Source: Prosopocoilus inquinatus
Lineage: Eukaryota > Arthropoda > Insecta > Coleoptera > Lucanidae
Assembly: GCA_036172665.1 (NCBI GenBank)
Contig: CM069872.1
Coordinates: forward strand, 46,114,101 to 46,178,100
DNA: 64,000 bases
Reading direction: 5' to 3'
Part shown: positions 11,757 to 24,336 of the stretch, one piece after another
Layout of the letters: the number at the start of each line of letters is the position of its first letter
Numbering within the stretch: the first letter of the stretch is position 1
The notes under the pieces: generated by a model
The model's database searches: none
Seen by the model: only the letters and a program-made list of their open reading frames with translations
Told to the model about the DNA's origin: nothing
Program-made: the position numbers and the translations under genes

Positions 11757-12472
11757 TGAAAAGTCACCTGGTATGCTGAGAATACTCTGAGAACGATTGT
11801 GAACGCCAGAAAATTTTAATTCAATCCTTCCTAAGCCATCATATTTTAATAGAATCTTGTAATCTTGGTTATATTAGATTACTGTGCTAAATATTTTCTA
11901 AATCAGAAAATTCCTTATGCTTTCTAACGATTTTAAATTAAATATCTTCAGGAACTACGTACAATAATAATAATTTCTAGGAAGCTTATTGATTTCTATC
12001 ATTCAACTGTAAAGTAATTACAATATGAATGTTATACTTTATATTGTTTTAGGAATTGTATTAATGTCTCACGAGAATTAATACTCGATTATGTTTTTAC
12101 TTATTTATTTTGCGGTAAGCCAATTAAGTATCTCATTGCTGTTTTTGTTTAATTTATTTATTTATTTTTTGAAAACACAATTGGGATACAAATAAATATC
12201 TTGTTTTCTTACAACAGGATACAGTTTGCTACAGTGACCACAGCCTTAAGTAATTATTTTCAAAATATTAGTGGTGTTACTTCTACATCATGGAAAACTG
12301 GAAACATGGAAAGTCGTTGAGAAATCATTCAAAATGGATTGGAATACTTTAAAATATCTTCATATCATAGAAATAAATGTAATGATATGGTAAGCATCAA
12401 TTGGAATTATTTGTCACATCCCCGAAGTTAGCAATTTATCAATCACTGCAGTTTTTGGTTATGTTTTGTGTA
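11757..12472. other. Spacer between two DNA transposons
   Basis: AT-rich DNA separating the piggyBac element from the mariner-like element. No gene or repeat structure supported. Confidence 0.5.
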
Positions 12473-14142
12473 CAGGGTGTGAATAAAGTATGGAACAAAA
12501 TTCATATTTCTGTTATCTTGGGTTTGATGAAAAAATCCTGAAACAGGTCGATTTTAGTTTTGTCCCGTACATTTCATGACATAGTGAATTTCATTCTGTA
12601 GCCATCTGATTGCATTCAGGTATGACGTCATCAGTTTTTTCAAATGGTAACATCAGACTTTTATTATCCCTTGTCGTTAAGTATTCCATTGTGCATACAA
12701 CGGTATAAAAAGTTTGGTATTTTACATAACAATTTTTTGGAGAAAAACACTTTCGAATTTAAAAAAATTAAAATTTTATTCCTATGATTAACTAATCAAA
12801 AAATGATAAACTAATCAAAAATTATCAACAAATTAGATAAAATATCAACGGAGGTGTTCAAACTGTCCACCGTTAGCCATTTGACATTGGCCAAGATGGA
12901 CGTACACATTTTCTACGGAACGTCGTATTGTCTCTGGGTCAATATAGCGAATTTCCTCGTAAATGCGAGTTTTCAGGTCATCCAAGTCATGTGGTTTATT
13001 TGTGTACACCTTTGATTTCACATTACCCCATAGAAAAAAATCAAGTGGAGTGAGATCTGGCGAGCGGGCAGGCCAGTCAATTGTTCCCCTTCGTCCTATC
13101 CATCTCCCTGGGAAAATTTCGTCGAGATACCTGCGAACATGCTGGCCAAAATGTGGAGGTGCTCCATCTTGTTGGAACCAGATTCTGGGATGAGGCGCAT
13201 CAGGATTGGCTGCGTCCGGAAACAGTATTACCAATGCTGGCACGAGGTCAAATCTTAGAAAATCTAAATATCTTTCAGCGTTTAAATTTCCCTCGAGAAA
13301 GACAGGTCCCACAATGCGATCTCCTATTATTCCCGCCCACACATTAACTTTTTGTTGGGTTTGGGTGTGACCCTCCCGAAACCATCGAGGATTTTCGCCC
13401 GACCAATATCTACAATTATGGCGATTCACCTGACCGTTTATTTTAAAAGGTGCTTCGTCGCTAAAAAGCACATTACTGAGAAATTCGGGATTCTCATCGC
13501 ATCGTAGCATCAATTGTTCACAGAACTCGTTTCGACGGTCGAAGTCATCTTCATTCAGTTCTTGAACGAGATGGACTTTATATGGATGAAGTTTTTCCTT
13601 CTTCTAGTACTTTGCGACTGTGGAAAAGTCGACTGCATTATCTCTGGCAAAAATTCTTGTTGAAGTGTGGGGGTTGTTTTGAACTTCCAAGAGAATGTTC
13701 AGCGTAGTACCTTCTTCAGTTCTTGGACGACCTTGTTTGGGTTTGTCTTTCACACTGCCAGTTTCTGCGAATTTTGCCACAATTTTGCTCACCGTTGATC
13801 GCGAAATCGGTGTTCGGTTTGCATTTTCTGCACTGAACAATTGACAGGCTTCTTCATGGCTAAGTATTTTATCACCAAAGCCAACCATAATAAGAATTTG
13901 AATTCTGTCTTGTTCGCTCAAATAAGCCATTTTCGTGATTCACTTTTAACACTACCAAATTTCCGTTCTAGTCAAAACGAATACTCAGGTGCAGTACTTG
14001 ATATACGGTTATAAACTAATTGACAGTACTTTGACATTAGTTTCGTCTACGCCATAGTTACTTGCGTTTTTCAATTGTAAAAATTATCAACCGGAAATTT
14101 AAAAAATCATTCCCTTACTTCCCATACTTTATCCACATCCTG
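12473..14142 (-). mobile_element. Complete Tc1/mariner DD41D (rosa-like) transposon
   Basis: The 1670-bp element has terminal inverted repeats of about 21 bp (12473-12493 and 14122-14142) that match at 19 positions. The ends read CAGGGTGTGAATAAAGTATG and CAGGATGTGGATAAAGTATG. The dinucleotide TA flanks both ends (12471-12472 and 14143-14144), as expected for Tc1/mariner. A single minus-strand transposase frame (12845-13930) fills the centre. The catalytic spacing is DD41D, the signature of the rosa-type lineage first described from Ceratitis rosa. Assignment to that lineage rests on spacing alone. Confidence 0.9.
12845..13930 (-). pseudogene. Mariner-like DD41D transposase, one internal stop
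   Basis: The frame runs from ATG at 13930 to the stop at 12845, 361 codons before the terminator. It is interrupted only by a TAG at 13604-13606 (codon 109); the downstream half stays in the same frame and is otherwise open. The N-terminus starts MAYLSEQDRIQ and carries a helix-turn-helix around PISRSTVSKIVAKF, followed by the basic GRPR motif usual between the two DNA-binding helices in this superfamily. After the stop the frame continues KKEKLHPYKVHLVQELNEDD, a typical linker in relatives. Catalytic aspartates are at codons 158 (LFSDEAPF), 255 (FQQDGAPPHF) and 297 (SPDLTPLDFFLWG), leaving 41 residues between the second and third. The length fits intact family members. The nonsense codon should make this copy non-autonomous unless it is read through or is a sequence error. 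Confidence 0.92.
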
Positions 14143-14226
14143 TATACATAAAATTTGATTAGTTATTATATAGATCTCGCCACATTAAGTAGCCACACCC
14201 GAGTACTCACGAGGCTGTTTTATGGC

Positions 14227-14428
14227 GGGTTTACACGACGCCACTGAATTGTACGACTTGTACTAAAATCGAGCGCTGGATTTTAGTATTAAAATACACC
14301 TCTAAAAGTATTAAAATGAAGTACTGAAAATTCAATGGAAGAGACTGTCGGCGCTTGGTCAAATATTATAATAATAAAGTAAAATGAAGTACTGGATTTC
14401 ATACCAGACACTAACCTCGTGTAAACCC
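14227..14428. mobile_element. Small TIR element (MITE, hAT-like?)
   Basis: GGGTTTACACGA (14227-14238) is exactly inverted at 14417-14428, enclosing 202 bp without coding capacity. The 8-bp flanks (TTTATGGC and TTCATTAC) match at only some positions, so a decayed 8-bp duplication, as for hAT elements, is possible but not shown. Confidence 0.55.
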
Positions 14429-17400
14429 TTCATTACGGTGTAAGCGTAAGTACATATATAGATGTGATCTCTATTCTAAACGATCTAGTTAACCTAGAAA
14501 TGGGGTTCGAGAAATATTGCAACACGATCCAGCGCATCCCACACATTAGCATACAAGCAGTTGCCGCATATCCACCGTATGACCTTGATCTCTTCACTGG
14601 ATTATATTTGCCGATGTATATCGATTCACTAAGTGACCTTATTTGATACATTTTGAAAATTAATTTCCTAACTTTTAGGTAAAGACAATGTTGGGGTGCG
14701 AAACATACATCTGGAAACGTGGATGGTTTAAAAAAGGATACCGTCATAGGAGTATATGAGAAAGAAATAAGTGACAGATGTATTTCATAAAGCTTGTGAT
14801 ACATTATCATATAAAATAATACTAGAAAAATGTATATCAAGTTTTAGGATAGTGTAAAACAGTAAAATAAATTATGGTACCATAAACTCGTATGAAAACG
14901 GGTGTATTTATGTTCTTTTCGTAACCAACACATTTCTTTGCATGTTACTATAATAGTTGTACTCAAGAGTATATGCATTTTGTTATAACCTCATATACCT
15001 AATAATAACAAGATAACGCTTGTATTACACTGTTAATTTTTATATTAAAATTTAATGTTTAATTTTAAGCAATATTAGAGTTTTAAGTATTTAATAACAG
15101 CAGCAATATATTAAATTTTAATGTAAAAAATGAGTGATTTTACAACTTCATTTAGCAGTAAAAGAAAACAATGTTAGAAAGTTTTACTTTACCAGACACG
15201 ATGAGTCATAGGTTTCTTAAAATGAAACATATGGTAGAAAATTGGAGGTTTATCTAGTAAAAACAACAACATTAGTTAACAAACGTTCACTTTATATTGA
15301 ATGTATCTTTAAATTTCAAAACATGAACACCCCCTACCTCTTTTCGTTTGGGTTTATCCCCACCAAAAGTATCTCTTTCAATCGGTTGAATTTATGAGAA
15401 TTTATTTCGGTAATTTTTATTTTTGTCACGCGTCTCTTTTTGTTACAAAATGTAAAAGTGATGGCGAAAAGTTATTACGCAAAGTAATTACTGACTTGGA
15501 ACTTTTTTCAAATTATTTGTATAAATCAACACAGAATTTATAACTTGCCTGTTGACGATGCTAAATATAGCTGTAAACGTCATCTTCCTGAAAACGCATT
15601 TCCCTCACAAAATAAACATTCTGTAATATCTGCGTTGCTCTCCGTTTTAAATAAACATCCAACTTCATTACGGAAAAGTTTTTACGGCGGCAATATTTTT
15701 CAATAACATAAAGTAATGGCGTTAATATCGCTGCATAACTCACAATTTACGATGCCGCAAATTTATGGGATCTATAGAAATTGAATTGCGTTTCTTTAAA
15801 TATAAATTTCGGATTGAAAAGTCGTAAAGTTTCAGGTTGGACGTGATTTTGCCGCGGTGCCCCGGCGAATACAGCTTTAAAAATGTATATCTAATATCAC
15901 CACACCGTCGAACAATGCGTCCTATCGCCACCCACATAGCTGCATAAGCCATGTTTTGATAACCTCATTCATTCATCATGAAATTTTGAAATGCGAATGA
16001 CTTTTTTTTTAGGAAGCCGAGCCGGAACAACCCCGGTACTTTTTTTTAATTGTATTTCAAGTGTATTTCAATGCATTCCATTTATACTCATTTCCTGCAA
16101 CTACAAAAATTTTTGGTGCATTTCTATATGTAACAAATTTAATGAAGTTTTGAGCATAGCAATTATGAGGACAATTAATTATAATTTCCGGTTCAGCTTT
16201 TAACGTAGAATTATATGGCGTGCATATTTTCCAACGGTTGCAACAAACCCTGTATAATATTTGCGATGCGCTAATGAAATTAAACTCAACAGTCAATACG
16301 GGTTTGCTGGAATGAAATTATTTTTTAATTTCATTCGTCAAACTTTTTTTGACGTAACTTTGAATACCTTTTACCGATGATGACTTACAAAGTTGTGTGT
16401 CTATTTCCTATCTTCTTCCTTTTTATTTTTGAAGAGCTATAGGATCGATTGGTTTGATTTTATTTTTAAACTGACAATAGGTTATTTATTAGAGTGTTTG
16501 AAATAAAGTAAGTAATACCGTCTGCGTTACAGTCCTTCGAGATCAAATTAATAGAATATTAAAAAAAGGAAACGACGACAATTTTCCAAAGAGGACTATA
16601 TCTTCAGAAAATGTCAAATGTGGGGAAGTTTCGTGCTATTGCATCTTGTTGAAAGTATTTGAAGATTATGAAAAGCTCGTTACAGATGTTATGGTAATAA
16701 TGTTTAATCCGTTCAACCCAAACACAATTGACTTTGTACTGTCCAATTATTTAGAACTAAACTAATTAGACCGATATGTTGGCCGTATGGGCTTAAATGG
16801 GATTGTTAACGTCACAAATTTGGCACGGGCTGAACACGAATCGCAGACGGATTACCGGAGATAATTTAATGATAAACATTTGTACCTCCCGATCGGCGAA
16901 CAAATGCCCGGCTTTAATAACTAAGACGTAATGATAATGCAAAGATTAATTCTGACACATAATATCCGACACGGGAAAATCCCCTAACTCTCGTCTAACA
17001 GTGTGAGATTTTAAATTAAGTTGTTAATTAGAAGTTTAATCTGATGCATAAATTTTCTTCAACTCTACTCTTTGTTTTGCTAGCAGTTCTAAGCGTATAT
17101 ATAAGGTGAAATTTCCTAGTTGTAGCTGTCGTCAATCTTGTTTATTAACTTTTACATAAATTTAATGTTTAAGACGCTTTACAGTCCACGCGGGTAATAA
17201 ACATTTTTATTACGTACTCTGTCATTGAAGTCGTAGCTTAAATTGGTGATAACCACGCTTTATTTCTAAAGTTATTTTATAATTGCTAGAGTACGATAAT
17301 AAATAAAGAAGTGCTATTTTATTTTAAGCAACCAGAAGTGGTTGTTGAAAAATAAAAAATCCGATTAACCTCCATTTAGTTCTTGTAAATGAAGAAGTGT

Positions 17401-18164
17401 CCAGAGGGTCGACAATGGCCAGCCGCTTGCTGTCTCTGAACACGCCCATTGGTTTTTGAGAATAAGCAACAACTGATAGGGTGCATTCTTTATCTCATCA
17501 AAAAGCCTGCTGTCGTCGTTCCTTTATTCTAGTTGATTTTAATCAGATGGCATCTGATGGCATCAAAAATCCATCATTCGTTTGATTGGTTTGAAAATTG
17601 AAATCTCAAACCTAACCTCCCTTTTTTTAAAACTTTTGCACCAATCTCTCCTGTAAAAGGAGATGTGTATAAATAAATAGGAGTTTAAAGGAGTTAAAAG
17701 TCTAGAAAGGGCAGAACAAACCTAAAATTGATTGGAAATTATATCAGTATTTGTACTGTGTTTAGTACATTGCAAGACTTGAACGAGATGATCAATGATT
17801 TTAAGAATGTAAATAAAATATCTATCTTTTGAGGTTAGGAAGAATTTTATTTCTAATCTGTTGCATCCATCAGTAGATGACGTCGCTGCAACAAGTTCTA
17901 ATAGTGATGTTTTCAAGCACAAATTTGCGTTGAAATAAAGATGCCCACACTGCTGACAAGGGGGAAGTACCCCGTCATGTACCTCTAATATGCCCAGGCC
18001 TGTTTTAAAACAGAGAGATCAGATAAGGGGCATTTGATCCGTTGTGCCTGGATCCTACCACTATGCGCTTGCGCCGCAAACGTGGTTTATGTGATTTTTT
18101 TTAAGTTTAAAGAATATTAAATGGTGTCAAGAAGGTGCATTTATAAAGAAGATTTATCGTTATA
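14429..18164. other. Non-coding stretch
   Basis: No supported gene. Short frames at 14433-14840, 15561-15952 and 17722-17922 lack recognisable domains and have AT-rich composition. 16760-16960 and 17940-18080 are less AT-rich without clear coding structure. Confidence 0.4.
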
Positions 18165-18464
18165 CGGGGTGTTCCCTAAGGTAACTGATAAACTTAAACC
18201 ATTTCTTCCATTTTGTAAACAAAAAGCTTCATACACTCTTTAGGTCAATTCATTTCCAAGCTTGCAATATTGATAAAAGAAAAATGTGCACCGTTAGTAT
18301 TTAATATTTGATGATTAAATACATTACTGGAGGAAGTTTTCTTCTCTTTTCGATATCTAAAGAATGGAAAAGAATTGACCTAAAATGTATATGAAGTTAT
18401 TTTGTTTAGAATCTTCTCTACAGCGCATGCTGGAAGTTTATCGGTTACCTCAGAGACCAGCCTG
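18165..18464. mobile_element. Long-TIR MITE, Tc1/mariner type
   Basis: The 300-bp element starts CGGGGTGTTCCCTAAGG and ends with the inverse of CAGGCTGGTCTCTGAGG, with TA on both sides (18163-18164 and 18465-18466). Mirrored blocks continue inward: GGTAACTGATAAACTT against its partner near 18433-18448, and a TTAGGTCAATTC block around 18240 and 18375. The inverted repeats are therefore well over 100 bp each. No reading frame. Confidence 0.7.
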
Positions 18465-20285
18465 TATACGTAGTGAATTCACGAGAGTAACAAAGCAGAG
18501 AACTACCCTGACCAAGTTTCTGAGGTGATAAATAACTTTAAAGCCATGGATTGCAGGATGTCTCTCCTCATTTTAAACTTTTTTTTTTTCGTTTTGTTCG
18601 TTTTCCTAAGATAACGGCACTATAATGTAGCGGCCGTCACATGACAGTGAATGACGTCATGTAGCGTTGAAAAATGACGTACTTTGAGGGAAACTAAGCA
18701 AGAGAAAGCGAGGATGTATTTATTTTAGATATTTAATGACAGGTTATGGACTGAGAGAAAATGGGAAAGATATGGGAATAATGACGTCAACTGTTTATAT
18801 AGATTTCTTGAATTGCTCTTCCCTTTCCTATTCGTTTTTAAGAAAATTGTATTTTCTTAAAATATTTTCAAACACTGTACGTTGCATACTTGTCGAGGAC
18901 ATGTTTGCAGCTGAATTAAGAATTTACATCGCACTGCTTTGAGAATTTAATTTGGACGCGGATATACGCGGTTCGTTTAGTTAGGACACGGCGTAAGTGT
19001 ATGTTTCGTATAAGTATATATAAGTGTTACATGGCTTTCTTGCTTTCAAACCTCCTCGCCATTAAAGGAAAATAGGGTCTCAACACTGAAGGGTACCCAG
19101 CGTGAATACTGACCACCACCGAGAATTAATTCGATGATTGTGATTGTGATTCAATCCCACAAACTAAAATTACTGAATCGCTTAGACCAAAACTAAATCA
19201 AAGTACATACTAATTCTTGAGACATAACTACTTTAGATTATCAGCTAGGTGGCACTACTAACTTCAAAATTTTAAATGGAAAGGTGGCTTGAGATCATTT
19301 TAAAGAAATTTCACATACACTGACACTGCTAGTCTATAAAAGTCTTAAATTATTTATTGGCAGAAAAACTTGTGCTTGTTGTTTCTCTTTCGCATTAACT
19401 TTGAAACAAAATAAGATATGAAGTTTTAACAAATAATTACCTACAATAGAACGTGTGCTACTTAGTGAACGCTGTGTGAACTATGAAACTTATACTATTA
19501 AATAGTAGAGAGCTTCAGTTTTTCTCTTTTCCTTTTATTTTTTACATTTTTATGATTACTAACAGCAATAATCTTTAGTGAGAGTTTCATTTTGTCTCTT
19601 TTGCATTTTTAAACAACGATTGAAATATGAACTTTTCGCAATTTAGTAATGAAATTGCTACAAGTTTGGCAACCATTCAAAGTGAAGTTCAAATTTTTAA
19701 TTTAATTTAATAACAAATTGCAGTGGTAATAGCAACAAGCATGTAGCAGAGCATGTTGAAACAACACCGCGCTCTAAATTGGGTTTCAATACAATTAGTT
19801 TGTTCTTAAACAAAATAGAACGACAGGACAAGAAAATTTCATGAGAAAGCCATCCGGTGTTATGCATTTCTTTCGGAAATGCGACGATTCGTTATATTTT
19901 CAATATTTTGTTTGTTACAGGCCAATGACATGCATAACGTGAATGTTTCATGTTGTTTTGTATTTTTAAATTACACGTTGCAAATTTACTTGCGGAGAGG
20001 CTCTAGCGAACATCGATTTCTCAAAACTATTATGTAACAGACAGACAGCTTAATTTTTGAGAGATTTAGATAATACAGAAGAGAAGTAAAAAATTCAAAA
20101 CGAATTTCAATGTGGTTAGTTACCGTTACGTATTTCTTTTCTCGGATTCGCAAGATATTTTTGGAAACAATAGTTTAATGTAAATCAAAACAAACTTTAT
20201 GAATTTGCAAGACAGAACCGTCTTATTGAACTTTACCTTTGCTTTCCGTGAGTTAGATAATTTCATTTAGGGGAATGTATACTAC
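18465..20285. other. Non-coding stretch
   Basis: No gene supported. Positions 19260-19310 (CTTCAAAATTTTAAATGGAA and following) resemble the left arm of the inverted-repeat element at 61100-61500, so a fragment of that family is present. Confidence 0.4.
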
Positions 20286-20513
20286 AGGTACGTTCTTTTT
20301 GCCACAAATCTCACTTCAGTTCAGATAAACGTCATTTCCGTTAGTATGAGCAAGAAGTTTGAGCTGCGATTTGAATCTCCAATCTTGTCACTCGAGCACT
20401 CCCATTAGTTGCCAGGTTGAAATACATATTCAACTTACTTGTTCGTGCGAAGTGAAATGACGTTTATCTGAGCTGAGGTGAGTTTTTTGGCAAACAGAAC
20501 GCAACCCGTACCT
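20286..20513. mobile_element. Long-TIR MITE
   Basis: AGGTACG (20286) and CGTACCT (ending 20513) bound a 228-bp element with mirrored arms of about 53-60 bp. The arms share TTTTTGCCA-like, CTCAC, TCAGATAAACGTCATTTC and related blocks; the right arm has a few extra bases. No target duplication is evident. No coding capacity. Confidence 0.65.
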
Positions 20514-23035
20514 CCAAATAAAATTTAGATAAAAGTAGATCAAAGAAGTGTAAATGTATGTCGTAGCTTACAACAGCAATCTGTTATCAGTTCATTGTCA
20601 CGAAGTTATGATAAAACTCTGGAAAGAGTTCCGGATGGTTTCCTTCTTCTGCTATATGTATAACCGTCGCAAGAAATCATCGACCACTCTGCCCAGTATT
20701 TGTAGTGAAATTGCTTTTAATTTCGTTGTAATGCTTTGTCTGAAATCTTGAATAATTTAAAGTGGATCTCAATAGTATATTAAAATTAAAGGAAACTATT
20801 AAAAAAGTTATTTCACCCCAAAAACGTGTATTTTGGAATTTCCTGTAATTTCCTGTAGAAGACGTTCACTCCTAATATCTTTTAGCAGAATTCATTTTCT
20901 ATTCTAACATCTTCCTTTTTGGTAATAAATTTTGTTAAAATTTGTTAGATAGAAGATTAATAGAAACTAAATATTCGTTTAGCAACATCAAACATCATTC
21001 AGAACATCAGTCAGTAAGAACACTTAATTTTATTATGGTCATTGTCATTCAAAAATCTCTTTTAATTAGAACAGATTTTCGTTTTTGCGATTCGATTAAG
21101 ATACGGCATGAAAGAAACTGTCCTCAAAGAGGTCCACACACTCAACGAAAGCTCGTTAGTTTTGATTAATAGCTTCGCCGCCGTAAAATTGCCAAAGTAA
21201 ATATGAACGAGTATGAATACGGCACGTTTGCACTGCATAAAAACCGTTGCAAACACACGAAAAGATTTGTATCGATTCGCCTGGGTAATTAATAACTCGC
21301 TCGCAGGCCTCACTGCTTTCTTTTTGTGTACCCAGATTTTATGCTATTTAATCTTTGAACGAGGATATAGTGTGAAAGCAGATAAACGTGCTTTCACCCG
21401 GCGATAAATGATTGGCAAAATTTTGTTGCTTTTCTAGACATATCTCAATTAATTAACAAACTCATAAAAAGTGTCAAGATAATAAATAATAATAAAAATT
21501 TTTACTATCACTGAGATTTTATGATTTGTTTCGTGAAATATTACTCATTCTGAAAAAGATATTCTAATTTATTCATCCATGTTTAAATATGTATAAGGTT
21601 GTACTCTTTATGTAGAATCCTCGTAGGTGATGGAGTAGTAATTAAACCAAAGTTTTTACGGAAATTCTTCGACCTACATCACGAGGTAATGGCGTTTCAA
21701 AAGTTCCCTGCGTGCATCCCCTGAAGTCGACAGTCTCAAGGCGAGCCACCCTTAAACTTATACTATTACACCGTCCTAATAAAACTTCCGTTTCTCAAGA
21801 AACGCTGTTTAAGTGGTAGAATTCCGGTCACATCTGCAACATCAATAATCGATCGCACACTATCGCGCCTGCCTTACTGGTATTTAATGAATTCCAAGTG
21901 CGCGCATCTATAATTTTCCTTCTTATCTATCTCACAATGAGAAAATGATTTTATGAAGCGACTTTTCTCTGATGGAAAACGTGAGCTCAATTCGGAAGTA
22001 TGTGAAACAAAGTTTGCTTGCATGCATCTTTCAATGTAGCCAGAAATACGAAAGCACATTATACGAAATGAATTATTTAATCGTCGACCTGCGAATGCAA
22101 ATGCAATTCAAACAAAAGGACGTTAATGCATCTTCACACTTGCAAATATGAAATATTTAACTACCTTACTTGCTTTGTAAATGTATTCATTATTTATACA
22201 GTAGTTGAAATGTCAATGCATAGATTTTGTCTTCATTGAATATATTTCGATGGCGGCCGGACGTAACCTACAGAATTAATTTCATTCAATTGTGAAGAAT
22301 AAGATTTCATCAAAGCTTTAATTTTTTAACACGTACTAGTGCGATTATTTTTTTCAGTTCCTTCATGTCTTTTTCAGTTCAGGCAGGAGCAGCAATTGTT
22401 TTAAAAATTCTGTTGTTGGCTTTTAAATGCCACAAATCTACCTCTTTCGCTACTAAGATACCTAAAATCGACTACTTCTAAATATGACTTGTACTTGTGC
22501 TGTTCCGCTTAGGTGGATTAACACCATCCTATTTTTTTCTTATTTTGTATGATTGCACATTGCTTTGCTCTGGTTTGCGCCTCGCTTTAAGCATCGTCCA
22601 CACGAGTTCGAAAACATTTCGCAGTTAAAGACTGATCGCCCGGTTTGCGTCTAAATAAATTATTATATGCAACGTCTTATATAAATTACTTTGTTAGCTA
22701 CATAGAGAATTCATTTTAAAATAAGTCTAACGAACCCTGAATTCCTAACAATATCAATTCTTAGCGTCAAGCGGACCATTTCAATTTTTTATGCTCTCAC
22801 ACGCTTTTGCTTTTCTTTTTCGAATTGATTTTTCGCATTTTATTGAGGTTTCTAGTTCGTCGTCGTTTTTATAGGTAGTCTATTTGGCTGTTTTCCATAT
22901 GTGACAAGTCAAACACTAGTATATATTAAGTTTGTTTGTTAATATGGATACACGTTTCATAGTACGAGTTTGAAAGTTCCAAAAATATCTCACTTTATGT
23001 GACTACGTTATTATTTTGCTGTACATCATTACCAA
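20514..23035. other. Non-coding stretch
   Basis: No supported gene. GCTCTGGTTTGCGCCTCGC near 22568-22586 is a single copy of the motif that bounds the repeat at 45080-45270. 21100-21320 and 22240-22270 are GC-richer without a recognisable product. Confidence 0.4.
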
Positions 23036-23854
23036 AGCGAGGATTAAAAAGTCCCTGTCTATCTTTGTCAGTCATTTCGCCACACAATCTACGCGTCAAA
23101 CACAGCAATAATTACAGTGGTGCCGAGCAGTTTTCCGCGTAGCTGTTGGTTAAAGGGTTACAACTAATTAAAGGCCAAAAAAAAGTAATCAGAATACACG
23201 ATGATATGACACAGTTAAGCTTTTGTTTCAAAACAAAATATTAAGTATTACTACAGAAAATAACACTTTTTTAAGCAAATTCGTATTATATTCACTATAA
23301 GTTTATAAGATTTGTTAATTTTAGAATAATTTTCCTTATTCATTTATAAAGGCATCCGCCTAATACATTAAACATTTCTTGAAATATTTTTTAGTAACTT
23401 AATTTTTTGTTTTAAAATGAAAGCATAAATGTACCATGTAGTCATATTCAAATTCTACCTTTACATCGCGTGGTATGCATATCTAAGTTAGCGTCCATAA
23501 GAAAAAAAAAACAATTGACAATCGTATCTGCCAAACTATCACAGCTCACCTATTTCTGCGACAGTATTAGGTCGCCCATTTCATATACAATAAATAAATA
23601 AACAAGATTTGAAAGTTTTTCGGTATTATGAAAATTTAATTGCACATTTTTATAAACCGCTAAATAGCCCTGCAAGTTTTTTTTGAATTTAACATCTCTT
23701 ATAGTTTACAAGATTCCCCTGGTGGGCCTTTAATTAGTTGTAACCTTGTATACGATAACTAATGCCTTCTCAGAAAATGCCAAGTAACAGTAAGTTTAAC
23801 ACTTCGAGATCAAAATCGCAAGTCTGGCTGGGACGGTACTATTTCATCCTTGCT
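23036..23854. mobile_element. TIR element, family C, with an inner insertion
   Basis: The left end reads AGCGAGGATTAAAAAGTCCC; the inverted right end reads AGCAAGGATGAAATAGTACC. The same ends delimit the 94-bp element at 25233-25326, which shows they are real termini. The 819-bp length here is explained mostly by a second TIR pair nested inside (23156-23745). No transposase frame. Confidence 0.6.
23156..23745. mobile_element. Nested TIR element
   Basis: GGTTACAACTAATTAAAGGC begins at 23156 and its exact inverse ends at 23745, a perfect 21-bp terminal repeat enclosing 590 bp. It lies wholly within the family C element, so it inserted later. No long reading frame. The target duplication could not be defined. 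Confidence 0.65.
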
Positions 23855-24169
23855 TTAATCATAATATCCTTACAAAATCCTCGTTGACAATACTTTTCTT
23901 AAAGAGTTTTCTTTATTACTCCAGATGCCTACCTGTCTCTGTCATGTTCTCGCTCTGCCACATTCCTTCCATGACCGGTGAGAATACCTTGACAGATTAC
24001 CTATATAATATCTCTGAATTTAATTTTTTTGTCTCTAATTCACTTCAATCTTTTTCTTAAATTTCGCTTTTTTCTATATAATTTTCATTTTGGTTCTTTG
24101 CAATAACTATTGTATACTTGATTAATATTTTTATATACTTGAAGTTTGTTCTTGTCCGATGAAAATTGT
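23855..24169. other. Non-coding stretch
   Basis: No gene. The last part (24138-24169, with CTTGTCCGAT) belongs to the family A unit around the following palindrome. Confidence 0.45.
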
Positions 24170-24336
24170 AAATACAAAGTTTTTTTTAATCTCAAACCGG
24201 ACAGAAAAATGAAGAGAACACACTCAACGTTTCGCAATAGATTTATAGCTGACGAAGCTATAAATCTATTGCGAAACGTTGAGTGTGTTCTCTTCATTTT
24301 TCTGTCCGGTTTGAGATTAAAAAAAACTTTGTATTT
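24170..24336. repeat. Perfect 81-bp palindrome, family A, young copy
   Basis: The left arm 24170-24250 is the exact reverse complement of 24256-24336, with only GACGA between them. The arms contain ACCGGACAGAAAAATGAAG and CACTCAACGTTTCGC, shared with the diverged palindrome at 1003-1130. An RNA from either strand would fold into an 81-bp hairpin. Because the arms are mirror images, both strands give the same apparent peptide (starting MKRTHSTFRNRF), which is an artefact and not a gene. Confidence 0.92.

Noticed and set aside
12963..13347. Plus-strand frames within the mariner-like element
   Set aside because: Antisense shadows of the transposase gene.
19285..19310. TGAGATCATTTTAAAG, similar to the bantam microRNA
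   Set aside because: Only partial match, no precursor hairpin, and the segment belongs to a repeat also present at 61100.
24249..24277. CTGACGA followed by GAAAC, resembling a hammerhead core at the centre of the palindrome
   Set aside because: An extra base follows the core, stem II does not close properly in this copy, and no stem III plus cleavage triplet with a matching stem I was found.
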